Assembly (NCBI GenBank): GCA_025667525.1
Contig: CM046878.1
Span: 395,440,974 to 395,504,973 of the forward strand
From: Glebionis coronaria
Taxonomy: Eukaryota; Streptophyta; Magnoliopsida; Asterales; Asteraceae
Direction of reading: 5' to 3'
Length of the DNA: 64,000 bases
Position 1 is the stretch's first letter. The number at the start of each line of letters is the position of its first letter. The notes below the pieces were generated by a model. The model saw nothing but the letters and a program-made list of their open reading frames with translations. It did not search any database and was not told the DNA's origin. Positions 21,183-31,900 of the stretch are shown here, piece by piece. Position numbers and translations under genes: made by a program.

Positions 21183-22906
21183 ATGGTGCAAACCCGCCCC
21201 CACCCAAAGGTGGATCCAAGAAGCAAACATGTCCGTACACTAGCAGCGAACCTAACAACTTAGGACGCGGAGGGAAGGGGTTACATGTGTCTTTTCCCCC
21301 ACTAATAACCTCTACTCCACAGACAGCTGGAGAGGCCTCGTCCTCTCAGGGGGTCCCTGATCCAGGCAACAGGGACGCTCAAGGCACAAGGGTCGTGACA
21401 GACCCGCGAACAGAGATGGAGACCCCTCCCTTGACGAAGCAGAGTATGACCGACTATGTCGTGGAGAAATATGAGGCCTTAATCCCACTCATGAAGGCGC
21501 AAAGAAAGGTATATCTGGCAAGGGACCTCCGGATTAGCCTAGACTTCGATAAGGAATCTAGGGAGGCCAGGAAAGAGAGAAGAAAGAAAGGAGGAACAAC
21601 CGAGAACCAGACGGATGCTCCTTCTATTGATGACGCATCGTCCTCAGACAACTCTAGGAATCTCGAGGGAGAAGACGGCTTCATCACGCCAGTCAACAAT
21701 CATCGGCACGCGAGCGTTAAGGAGAAACTAGGCCCCAACCCTACGGGCAGACAAAGCACCCTCGATAGGCTGGGCCCCTTGGAAAAGTTTGGATACCAGG
21801 ACCCGCGAGGACAGGAAAGAAACAGGAGCGCTAGGAGGACGAGCAGGAGAAATTCCTCAAGCGAAGATTCCTCGGACTCTAATGGCAGTGACCGTCATCC
21901 TCGCCATAAAAGGGCTGCACCATCGTCCATTGAGGATTCTGATTCCTCTGACTACGACAGAAGAAGCCACAGGACACCTAAGAGGCCAAGGATACAAGGT
22001 GAAGATCAATGGACCCTACCTTGGCGCCGAGAGAAAGGAAATGCGTTTTCGGAACGCATAACTACTTTCAAGGATTACAAAAAGAGACGAGTGCCGTCCA
22101 ATGTCAAGACCTATAATGGTACGACGGATCCGGATGATCACCTAAAAGTGTTCGAATCTCAAGCGGGAATAGAACAATGGCCTGAGGCCGTGTGGTGTCA
22201 TATGTTCAACTCAACGCTCATCGGAAACGCTCGAACCTGGTTTGACCGTCTTCCGTGGAGAAGCGTTAATAGGTTCGAAGAACTTAGGAGGGCATTCAGA
22301 AGGAATTATGTGCAGCAAAAGAAGTACGATAAAAGCCCCGTTTCACTTGCGAGAGTGAAACAGAGGCATAACGAAAGCCTTGAAGACTTCATGGAACGCT
22401 TCAAATCTGAATGCAACCAGATTAAGGATTGCCCGGATATTCTTAAAATTTCTGGATTCCTCGCAGGGATCATCAACCCTGACCTAATAAAGAAGCTGAA
22501 CGATAGAACCCCGACAACGTTTGATGGGGTGATGAAGAAGGTCCGCACGTTTATCCAGGGAGAAACCGCAGCAGCAGATAGCAGGCAGATGACGTCAGGT
22601 TATAAGTACCAAGACCGGCCCAAGAAACAGTCGTACGGGCAAAACATCAGTCGCACGTTGGACTTCCAAGGAACATCAAAGAACGGGCGCAATAATAACA
22701 ATAGCAAGTTTACCCCGCTTCAAAAGACCCCCAGGGAAATATTCCTATCAGAAGGAGCAAGCTTTCCAAAGCCTAGCCCAATGATGGGGCCAGCGGACAA
22801 GCGGGATAACACAAAGCATTGTGAGTACCACGATGATAAAGGGCATGCCACTGATGAGTGCATTCAGTTGAAAAGACACATTGAAATCCTGGTCAAGGCA
22901 AGATAG
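21183..22906 (+). pseudogene. Tat-type Gag
   Basis: The likely original start is the ATG at 21183 (MVQTRPHPK), but that frame meets a stop near 21261. The main frame of 539 codons runs from about 21287 to 22906. It holds an acidic/basic Ser-Arg-rich N-terminal region, a gypsy Gag core (VKTYNGTTDPDDHLKVFESQ, WCHMFNSTLIGNARTWFDRLP, SPVSLARVKQRHNESLEDFM, ISGFLAGI) and a zinc-binding motif HCEYHDDKGHATDEC near the C-terminus. The early frame break makes it a pseudogene. Confidence 0.85.
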
Positions 22907-23019
22907 TTAAACCACCTAATAAGAGACTAGAGGAAGAGCGCGGACACAAAGAAAGGTGACGCGAAAAAGCAGACGGACAAGCCCATAACCATATACATGG
23001 TAGAAAGGGAAAGTCTTTC

Positions 23020-23500
23020 ATGCAGAGGAGAGTGGTTGCAGAATTTTCGAACGATAAGGAAATAGCATTCCCTATTATGTCAGACAATGACTATAGAATC
23101 GGATCGCTAACTATTGACATAAGTCTCGGGGGCCACACTATAAAGGGCATGTGTGTGGATGGAGGATCGGCAACAAACATACTAAATGGGCACTGTTTCG
23201 CACGGCTACCCTGAGAAATAAGGAGAGAACTGGAAGAAACCACGCAAATCCTTACGGGGTTCAACGGTGACAAAACTAGGCCACTGGGACACCTCTGCAC
23301 ACGGTGACTATTAGGAGTGCAGGACACTCGACGACGGATTGGATGGATTTCATGATCGTGCGGTCTCAATCGTCGTACAATGGGATAATTGGACAGCCGG
23401 CGCTAAAGGCATTGCGCGCAGTACCCTCCACAGTACATGGTATGCTCAAATTCCCAGTACAAGATGGGGTATGCACCATATGCAATATAGACACACTCAA
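23020..23500 (+). pseudogene. Tat-type aspartic protease
   Basis: It carries the catalytic motif CVDGGSATNIL at about 23150-23185 and then breaks at a TGA near 23212. Protease sequence resumes in other frames (ILTGFNGDKTRPLG; then MDFMIVRSQSSYNGIIGQPAL, the typical C-terminal ILGRP-like turn). After about 23500 the sequence is a Ser/Lys-rich tail running to the deletion junction. No RT follows. Confidence 0.8.
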
Positions 23501-23610
23501 AGGGGGAAGCAGCACTTCTAGCCATAGCATGAAAAGGAAGGGCGCAGACAGCAGTCCGCGTAACACAGAATCCAGTCCAAAGAGGATGAAGAGAAGAAAG
23601 TCTTCCCTAG

Positions 23611-23708
23611 AGGAGTCCCAAGCTGGAAGCATATTTGTGCGCGAAGGGTCGTCACCAGAACCACTATGGGTCCTCTTCTCAACAGGAGTCCCAAGCTGGA
23701 AGCATATT
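23611..23708 (+). repeat. 25-bp direct repeat at the Tat deletion junction
   Basis: The 25-bp string beginning AGGAGTCCCAAGCTGG and ending CATATT is present at 23611-23635 and at 23684-23708. The second copy abuts the first retained base of the truncated 3' LTR. This looks like the footprint of repair or template switching that removed pol and the LTR start. Confidence 0.75.
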
Positions 23709-24030
23709 AAGCTATTCCGAGTCATTATCTCTTCCTTAGGCCACAAGAACAGGGAGCCCAGCCTGGACTCTCTCGAGTATAAAAGGAACCCCGCGGTTCC
23801 ACAAAGGTACGATATACATAATACCCTAAACACTCACATACTCAAACCGATTACTTACTCTCACGCTGGAGTCTAATCGTGGGTCACAAACCCACGGTAA
23901 GCCTAACGGTGTCTGTTTAGTACGAAGGGTCCTTAAACAAGTTTCACTTGGTGCAAGAGCCGGAGTCCACAAGACCCCGAATGAAGCCTAATTCGGGTCA
24001 AGCTCGGTCCATCCAAATTTTGTATCAACA
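23709..24030 (+). mobile_element. Tat 3' LTR, 5'-truncated
   Basis: It corresponds to the last ~320 bp of the 5' LTR (AAGCTATTCCGAGTCATTAT... to TTGTATCAACA). The missing front is explained by the deletion described above. Confidence 0.85.
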
Positions 24031-24194
24031 ACTTTAAAATCTATGTATTTTGGTCAAAGTCGTGTTTGTTGAGTTCTTGTGTATTTCTTATTCTTTTATT
24101 GCTCTTAAGCATGTCTCTATGATAAGTTAGACTAGAAAATTAGGATTTTCTAAATTAGAAAATTCTCCTTGTCCACCAAAACACATCCTTTGTG

Positions 24195-24268
24195 GGCGGT
24201 TCTTTAATTGTTCAGCGGCTCAATATATTTATTGAACTGCAGGCAGAGATAACGAACCGCAGGCAGAA
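24195..24268 (+). repeat. Palindromic GC-rich cassette, copy 5
   Basis: A diverged copy: GGGCGGTTCTTTAATTG, TTGAACTGCAGGCAG and ATAACGAACCGCAGGCAG. It lies about 145 bp upstream of the ORF at 24412, in the same relative place as copies 1-3. Confidence 0.65.
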
Positions 24269-24411
24269 GCCTCCCAATTCGGGTTTTCTGAAACTCCAAA
24301 ATTTCTCCAACACTTTTTGGAATTTTTGTTTCAAGCCTTTGACCACTCCCAAAATATCTTGTGCTTTCTCTACTTAACCCTAAGCATTTTTCATCTATTT
24401 CTCATATAAAA

Positions 24412-24711
24412 ATGTCTTATTCACCAAATGAAAGCCAAGATTATCCTCTATTTTCCCCAATTTCGTTCAATCCAAATTCACCTAAGAACACATTTAATCA
24501 AATTTCTCCTCCTTTTAAGAAAGTTGATTTTGGAAACTCTTCTTTTCCACCACTTCCCTTTTGTGTTATTCCTCCCTCACATGATAATGTCATGCATCAT
24601 GGAACATATTGTCATTGTTGTCAATATCAACATCTTGCTATGGCTCATATCTATGAGAAGTTGATTTACATCAAGAGTCTCTTAGTCAAGCCTCATATCC
24701 ATTATGACTAA
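24412..24711 (+). CDS. Short accessory protein with HHG-C-CC motif
   Basis: 99 residues from the Met at 24412 (upstream in-frame Met at 24361 gives 116). The N-terminal half is Ser/Pro/Phe-rich. The C-terminal half, MHHGTYCHCCQYQHLAMAHI followed by YEKL, matches the ORF at 16544-17086 at nearly every conserved position. It sits between a Copia RNase H fragment and the element's polypurine tract, so it is a post-pol accessory gene. Its function is unknown. Confidence 0.6.
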   Translation: MSYSPNESQDYPLFSPISFNPNSPKNTFNQISPPFKKVDFGNSSFPPLPFCVIPPSHDNVMHHGTYCHCCQYQHLAMAHIYEKLIYIKSLLVKPHIHYD

Positions 24712-25234
24712 GAGACCATTGCCAATCCTCCACCATCATATTCCGCTACTACTTCGTCTTCTAATTAAGCATGTGGTTTGCTTATTAATAAGACATCTAA
24801 TTAAGCAAATCTTAGAATTCTAGTGTAACTAGGATTAGATTCATGCTTAAGTTTTAGGCTTGTGTTTCATACATATTTGTATGACTTATTTTTCCTTGTA
24901 TCTTTCCATATTTTTGGATTAAAATGAGTTCTTATGGATCTTGGATATCACTTTCTTCTCTTCTTATTTCTTTTATTTTGTGACCTTTGCTATATTATGT
25001 TGGGTGTCTCTTTTATTCTTCTAAGCCATCTATGTAGCTTGTCACCATAGCTCGATTCCTTGGTGCCCAAAGCAAGGGGGATTAAGCACCAAAGGGGAGC
25101 ATGAGCAAAGTCCGTTTCTTCTCTACCTCCAAGAATTTTGCTACCTTTTTGCTTCGACAAAGGGGGAGAAATGAAATAAACTCGTATTCGAAAATCTTGT
25201 TTTCATACTTGATTGAGTTTATGTATTGTCAGAT
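24712..25234 (+). other. 3' untranslated region of the second element
   Basis: It has the same order of G-rich strings as 17540-17720 (AGCAAGGGGGATTAAGC, AAGGGGAGCATGAG, AAAGGGGGAGAAATG) before the polypurine tract. No gene is seen. Confidence 0.5.
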
Positions 25235-25249
25235 AAAAAAGGGGGAGAT
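25235..25249 (+). promoter_or_regulatory. Polypurine tract of the second element
   Basis: AAAAAAGGGGGAGAT ends directly at the TG of the LTR. Confidence 0.85.
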
Positions 25250-25648
25250 TGTTAATGCAATGATGTCTAAAAACGTTACTTGCATTTCTAGATCTCACTT
25301 GGTTTTGATTACGATAATATATAACAACAAGCATTTACGAAAATAACGAAAATCGAATTCTTGAGTTCAAGTATATTTCATTTTATCCATTATCACTTAA
25401 GGTATGAATAAACAAGTTCTCAACATAATTAAGTGATCAATGATTTGTTTTTTCTTAAAACTCACTTTTATTTTTAAGTGACAAAAGTTTTTAATAAACT
25501 TTATTTTTTAGAAAATGTTTTATTAAATTAGAAATTGAAAATTTGAAAATAGCATATTTCATATGGTTTAAGAATATCATTTGAGGATAAAAACTTCACT
25601 AGATGTGTCTAATCCACTAAAGTACAAAAAGAAGCGAAGTCTAGTATG

Positions 25649-25720
25649 GGCGGTTCCTTAAATGCCTATGCAGTTCTTTATCGATATCGAACCGTAGGTC
25701 ATTTATTGAACCGCGGCCAG
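25649..25720 (+). repeat. Palindromic GC-rich cassette, copy 6 (LTR U3)
   Basis: It comprises GGCGGTTCCTTAAATG, GTTCTTTATCGATATCGAACCG and TTATTGAACCGCGG. It lies just over 20 bp upstream of TATAAATA at 25744. Confidence 0.7.
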
Positions 25721-25743
25721 ATAGATCTGTTGGAAATTTGCCT

Positions 25744-25751
25744 TATAAATA
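25744..25751 (+). promoter_or_regulatory. LTR TATA box
   Basis: TATAAATA lies downstream of cassette 6, in a position suited to start element transcription about 30 bp further on. Confidence 0.6.
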
Positions 25752-26481
25752 ATGGACCATTTCCAGATTTTCTTTTCACGTCTTTTGCACACAAATTTCC
25801 AGATTCAATCCACCCTTTTAAATCACTCAAATCCTTGGTTATTTGGTTGATTACTAATTGTTTAAAAGTGAATCTTTCTCCTCCCCTCTCATCCTCTCAA
25901 GTGCAAAGAGAAGAACACTTTCATCCTTGAAGTGTTGTGTCTACCTCAAGATCCATTGAAGATCAAACTTTATTTTCATTCTTGTGTAGTTGTGAAGATC
26001 CAATTTGTTGTGTAAATTTGAAAGTTGTGTATGTATTGTGGTTAATACATAGGCCTTAAAGTATATTGGTGTAGATTGGTCCTAGCTAAGATTAGGGCTT
26101 GACTATTAGCTTAGAGTCGGAAATTGGTTAAGCGACGTGTACGGTTTCTCCACCTTATGGATCTTGTTGATTAGTGAACTCTCGAGTAAGGAGTACTCGA
26201 GGAGTGGAGCAGGAACGAGGAGTGAGCTTCGTTGGCGAACCACTATAAATCATTGGTGTTTGGTTGATCTTTCTTTTCCTTGTCTCTTTACATTTATTAT
26301 TCTTTCCTTGCATATACTTGTGATTATTAGTTTAGATCCACTATCTATTGTTCATATTGTGCATAAAAAGATTTCACATAATCACTCAAGTCTAAGTTTT
26401 TGAAACATGATTTTTGAAAACCGATCTTTAAACAAGTAAATTTAAGAAACTATTCAACCCCCACCCCTTCTAGTTTCTACA

Positions 26482-27523
26482 CTCTTGATCTAAAGTATGT
26501 GTGTGACTAAGTGTTTGTTAAAAAGAACTCACAAGGAGTATGACTGCAATAAAAGTTAATTGTGCTACTAAAAATATTGGAAAAGACGAGCATGTCCTTG
26601 CCCAAAAAAAGATAACGACCAAAAGTTAACAGAGTTAAGGCCGAGGGAGGTCGCCTGCTCATTCTTCTCGTCATTGGGGAGGCCGACTGCACTTTCTCGT
26701 TGTTGAGGAACAAACATGCAATTTTGGAAAACCCCAGGGACCATATTTGTATATTTCTCTTAATATAAACTCACCTCAATTTTTATTTTTCGAATTTCAA
26801 ATTCTTTTCACTTTCGATATTTTAATTCTAGATAGTTATATCTTAATTATTAATCAACAAACTATTTACATCAACCTTACACGTACACGATTTATAATTT
26901 CATGACATTGTATTTCTTAATATTATTCTATAAAACAATATTAATTTTTTAATACTTAAATAATTACGATGCTAATGGACCCACAAGTTTTACATGATTT
27001 TTCATTATGTGATAATATTAATTGATATTTTGTAGAAATATTTGTTGCATAAAATACTTGACTTTATTTAATTGAAATGTTAGTTATCATTTTTTCGACA
27101 TTGTGTGTTTAGTAAAACATGATGACTCTTAAAAAATATATGTTGCTGTAATATGTAGAGCCCCGTCTATTTATTTTCATCTCACACCGATGTCTGAGTT
27201 TCTACATTCATTTTGATATTTATATTCATGTTAATAATAATTTACGTAGATTGCATTGCTTGACTTTGTTACGCGTCAAAATAAAAATAGAGAATAATTT
27301 TTGTTTTTATTTGAATATAATCATGTTATTTGTTGATTTTTTTAATATAACGTATATGTTGTATTTTTAAAATAAGGTTGGACTAGTATTTTATTATTAT
27401 AATAATAATAATTTACATGGTAGGAAAAGGCAAACGGACAACAAGGTGCGCCGCTAGCCTTTTTGTATAGCAAAACCAAGTCTATTAAATACAATGTTGG
27501 TGGATTTAGGTGTCAAAACATTA
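26482..27523. other. Intergenic, no gene recognised
   Basis: AT-rich DNA between the LTR end and the MITE. No ORF with recognisable features on either strand. Confidence 0.5.
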
Positions 27524-27531
27524 CATAAGAC

Positions 27532-28080
27532 TAGGGGTGGCAATTTTTGACCCGACACGAAATCCGACCTGAAACCGACACGAAAATTAACAGGTTCGGG
27601 TTGAATATATTAAATTTTATGTTAGGTTTGGGTCGGCCTATCTGACCCATTTATTAAACAGGTTAGGTTTGGGTTGGAAAAAAATTAAGCAGGTCGACCC
27701 GACAACCCGTTTAAATTTTTTTTCCTTATATTAAAAATAATTAATATTTTATCATACGTGTTAACTAGGTTAAATAGACCAAACATAAACATATTTAACA
27801 TGTTTAACACGTGTAATGTGCCTACTTTTATATATAAAACTTGTTAAATGGATCAATATATAAACCCGTTTTACCTATTCAACATATGTAACATATTTAA
27901 CGCCAACCCAAATATATATATGGGTTAAATGGGTTAGGTTCGGGTTATGTGTAAACGGGTTAGGGTTGACATAACTGATCCGATTATTTATATGGGTTAG
28001 GTTTGGGTTGAGATTTTCTGACCCGCTAACCTGACAACCCGAATCCACTAACCCGAACCCGACACGAATTGCCACCCCTA
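27532..28080. mobile_element. hAT-type MITE, 549 bp, TSD CATAAGAC
   Basis: The ends are inverted: TAGGGGTGGCAATT at the left and AATTGCCACCCCTA at the right (14 of 14 match). It is flanked by a perfect 8-bp duplication CATAAGAC at 27524-27531 and 28081-28088, the size made by hAT transposases. The interior repeats GGGTTAGGTT/GGGTTGG-type and ACCCGACA-type strings. It encodes nothing and is non-autonomous. It lies about 0.9 kb upstream of the GPDH start codon. Confidence 0.9.
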
Positions 28081-28161
28081 CATAAGACGTTGTATTATGG
28101 TAAGTAACTCTACCGCCTCAGGTGTAAGGAAACCAAATATATCAAACGCGAAAAGAATAAA

Positions 28162-28167
28162 CACGTG
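28162..28167. promoter_or_regulatory. G-box (CACGTG) upstream of GPDH
   Basis: CACGTG within the larger palindrome AACACGTGTT, about 830 bp upstream of the GPDH ATG. bZIP/bHLH factors bind such sites. Whether it acts on this gene is inference. Confidence 0.35.
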
Positions 28168-28996
28168 TTGATTTTCAATACATGCTTTCTCGTGCTTAGT
28201 CACTTTGTACGAGGCGGCTTTTATAGCAGTCCGACCCACTGTAAAATCCCGACTGCGTAGTCCACGAGAGGATAAACCCCTGTCAAATCAACGCATGCAT
28301 GTTTACCTCCAACCAATCAAAAAACCAAAAAATCAGCGGGTCTCAGTGTGGATCTTTCATCTACGAATCAGTCAAGAAATTCACAAGTGTCTCTTTCTTG
28401 GCAAAGATCTCGACGCGCCTATATATATAAAAAAAACGCCCTTAATAAAATCGTATTGATACTTGAAGCACGGAAGTTCTTTACCATGAACCGGGTATTT
28501 CAAAAGAATCCACACAGCCTTGCGGCAAACAAAACATATCCCATTATCCGAAAAAAAAAAAAAGAGTAATTTTGAGAATAAATTTTCAACAACTAAAGGC
28601 TGCAGTTTTCTTTCACATAAAAAAGTCGCATAAACTTGAAACGGAGGACAACCTCGTTGGAAACAACGTCAAATTGGATTTGACGATGACGAAAACGTGT
28701 AAAAACAAATAAATGATGCATCAAACATATCGACCAACAAATACCTAAATTAGGTGATGTCTTTAAATCCCACACGCATTGGATACTTCGTATTCATTTC
28801 TACTTAAATTTCACATTCCTTTTCAAACAACATACTGTATTTCCTATCTGGGTTCACTTTCTTCTAGATTTTAAATCATACCCATTCTAGATTTTGTGTT
28901 TTTTACACATTTAAGAAGAACCCATCAAGGGTTTTGTTATTTATTGGATTCTTGATAAGAAAGATTGTTAATTTGTAAAAAGAAGGTTAAAATAAG
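28168..28996 (+). promoter_or_regulatory. GPDH upstream region and 5' leader
   Basis: This should hold the promoter and 5' UTR. A TATA-like CTATATATATAA lies at 28420 but is 570 bp from the ATG. The last ~200 bp are T-rich and pyrimidine-rich, as expected for a plant leader. I cannot place the transcription start, and a 5'-UTR intron is possible. Confidence 0.4.
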
Positions 28997-31900
28997 ATGG
29001 TTGGAGCAGAATTTGAGGGTATGAACAATGCATATAGTAATGGGTCATTAATAGAGGATAAAATCGATGAGTTGCGAAAACGGTTAGGTAAATCCGATGA
29101 TGATCCATTAAGAATAGTTAGTGTAGGTGCTGGTGCTTGGGGTAGTGTATTTGCAGCCATGTTACAAGATAATTATGGTCCTTTTCGCGATAAGGTTCAA
29201 ATTCGTATTTGGAGGCGTAGTGGCCGGTCGGTTGATAGACCCACTGCTCAGCATTTGTTTGATGTTATAAACTCCAGGGAAGATGTTTTAAGGAGGTTGA
29301 TTAGGCGTTGTGCGTATTTGAAATATGTTGAAGCTAGATTAGGCGATAGGATATTGTATGCTGATGAGATTTTGAAAGATGGATTTTGTTTGAATATGAT
29401 TGATACGCCGCTTTGTCCTTTGAAAGTTGTGACCAATTTGCAAGAGGCGGTTTGGGATGCTGATATTGTTATTAATGGGTTGCCTTCCACTGAGACGAGG
29501 GAAGTGTTTGAGGAGATTAGTAAGTATTGGAAGGAGAGGATTACGGTTCCTATCATTATATCTTTGTCTAAAGGTATTGAGGCTGAGTTGGAACCTGAAC
29601 CGCATATTATTACTCCTACTCAGATGATTAGTAGATCAAGTAAGATTCTTGTTCGACTGTTTTTTTTTTCCCCTTTTTTTTCTTTACTTTATAGCTTGAT
29701 GTTGATGGTATTTAGTGGTTAATTCTATTTCGTGTTCATGTTTAGCTAATGTGTTCATTGTCGTATAAAGATGTTTGGTGTGCTCAAAAACCGATTATTG
29801 TGACTTGAAGTGATTATTATTTTCTGATTTGAATAGGTTGGTAGTAAGTGACTGTAAGAAAACTTAATGATTGAGATAAATGTAACTTACCCTTGTTTCC
29901 CTAACTTTCATCAACTGATTGTTTGGCTATGGTTATTTGGGTCAAATTAATCACTTCCAAAATGCACATCCGTACCCCATAAAAATGAGTAGCTCTGAGT
30001 TAGTATATACTATATATTTGGGGGTAACTAATTTTTATACTTCTATATAGATAATAAATAGTCGTTCGGTCTTAAAAATGTTTCACTTTTTCTTTAGATC
30101 CTAATCTACCTTTTTTTCTTATTACTAACCATTACAAAAAGTTTGTGAAATTGATTTTGGTTAAAAATCGTTTCGATTCTCCTTTGGAAGTCATTTTAGA
30201 TATATTGTTTACAGTAATCTGTCAATTGCTTCAGCCTGCAGAACTGATTACATATCTGCTTCCAATTGATTGATATGCTCTTGCGCTTTCATTAACTTCT
30301 ATTCTTAAATTAATTTTCCATGTTATGATGTTAATGCTGTTTTTGAACAGCTGGTATTTCAATGGAGAATATTCTATACTTGGGTGGACCTAATATAGCA
30401 TCAGAGATATACAACAAGGAATACGCTAATGCACGAATATGTGGAGCAGAGAAATGGAGGAAACCACTTGCCAAGTTTCTAAGGCAACCCCACTTCATTG
30501 TGTGGGATAATGGTGACCTCGTCACTCATGAAGTGATGGGTGGTTTGAAGAACGTATATGCCATTGGAGCTGGTAAGATTTCATCTCTGGTACTAATATT
30601 CTTACTATTCTATTTTTTTGTGTAACCATGGTTTCCGACCTTTTGGCGACTAATTTAGTCTGTTATCTGCTAATCCTACATATAATCTTCTGAGAGCTTA
30701 TGAATTGTGATTGGAAAATATACTACTGTAGTAGTTAGCGCTAGAGAGTCAATATGGTAGGAGATCAATAATAAAGGCTACTTAATAAAAACACCTCAAA
30801 TATTGGATTGAGAGAAAAAGGGAACATGGAAAATAATGTGAAGAAACAGTATAAAAGTACTCAGTTAGAACGAGCTAGATCCTGCAACCAGTTGATTAAA
30901 AGACTTCAAGTTAGCTTTCTTCATTTTTTTTAAGAAATTAATAGATTAAATGCCAAAAAAGGACATTTTTATGAAAAAAGAAGATGATGACTATTTGTTA
31001 GAAAGGGATAATTCAATTAATCATTGAAGATTATCAAAAACTAGATACCCAAAACCTAACATGATTGGCCTATTGAACTTCTCGTTAATGATTTTAGGCT
31101 GTCCATGATTTTGATATCTAACATATTTGGCTTACAACACTCGCTTTTATAACAGGCTGTGGAGTTGGGCATGTATCGTTCACATGTTCATAGTTATGAA
31201 ATAAATATAATTCTCTTCAATTTCTTGAGTTCTTTTGGATGGTATTTTCTAATGTGTTAATTTCTCCAATTTTATATTTACAGGTATGGTAGCATCTCTG
31301 ACAAATGAGAGTGCCACCAGCAAATCAGTGTACTTTGCACATTGTACATCTGAAATGATATTTATAACTCATCTTTTGGCTAAAAATCCGGAGAAACTAG
31401 CAGGTCCGCTATTGGCTGACACGTATGTTACATTATTAAAAGGTCGTAATGCGTGGTATGGCCAAAAGCTGGCCAATGGAGAGCTAACCCTTGATATGGG
31501 TGATAGCATCAAGGGGAAGGGTATGATTCAGGTGCGTTTTCTTCTCTTTGTTACTTTTTTCTTATAACGGTATGAATGTGTATTTTGAAAGAATAACAGT
31601 ATGAATGTGTATTTTGAAAGCGTTGTGTTACAATCAGAATCTTACAGTAGATTCTGATGGAACGGGATATAAGAAATACTTTTATGATACTCTTTTGGTG
31701 TATTAAGATCAAATTATCAAGAGATCTAGCGTTTGATAACATTCTGATGATTTATAGACTGTATTTTAAAATTGAACAATACTGAAACCTTCTGAGATGA
31801 GATTCAGATTCTCTTAGGTTGATTATACGAAGTAAACAAGTAATTTGGTTTTACTCTTCGACGTGAGTAAGTTGCTACAATAAAAAGCGGAACAGAAATC

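Larger units (their letters stand above)
20549..24035 (+). mobile_element. Tat-lineage gypsy element, internally deleted, TSD ACTTT
   Basis: Flanked by the 5-bp duplication ACTTT at 20549-20553 and 24031-24035. Contents: a 5' LTR (20554-21131), PBS (21135-21150), degenerate gag, protease and a 3' LTR missing its first ~260 bp (23709-24030). RT, RNase H and integrase are absent. The gag motif CEYHDDKGHATDEC and the TTGGCGCCATCCGTGGGACC primer region are typical of Tat/Retand elements. Confidence 0.85.
25250..26481 (+). mobile_element. 3' LTR of the second SIRE-like element
   Basis: 1232 bp from TGTTAATGCAATGATGTC to CCTTCTAGTTTCTACA. It contains cassette 6 and a TATAAATA box at 25744. Its ends and internal 'GATTGGTCCTAGCTAAGATTAG' segment resemble the LTR at 17735-19326, but it is about 360 bp shorter because it lacks the repeated GAGTTCTCAC modules. 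Confidence 0.8.

Noticed and set aside
24361..24411. Upstream Met (24361) as the start of the short accessory ORF
   Set aside because: The stretch before 24412 resembles leader sequence, and the Met at 24412 follows AAAA, a better plant start context.
29640..29722. Extension of the GPDH exon 1 frame to 241 residues ending in a Phe/Ser-rich tail
   Set aside because: The frame runs past a GTAAGA donor into intron 1. The family sequence continues in the exon at 30351.
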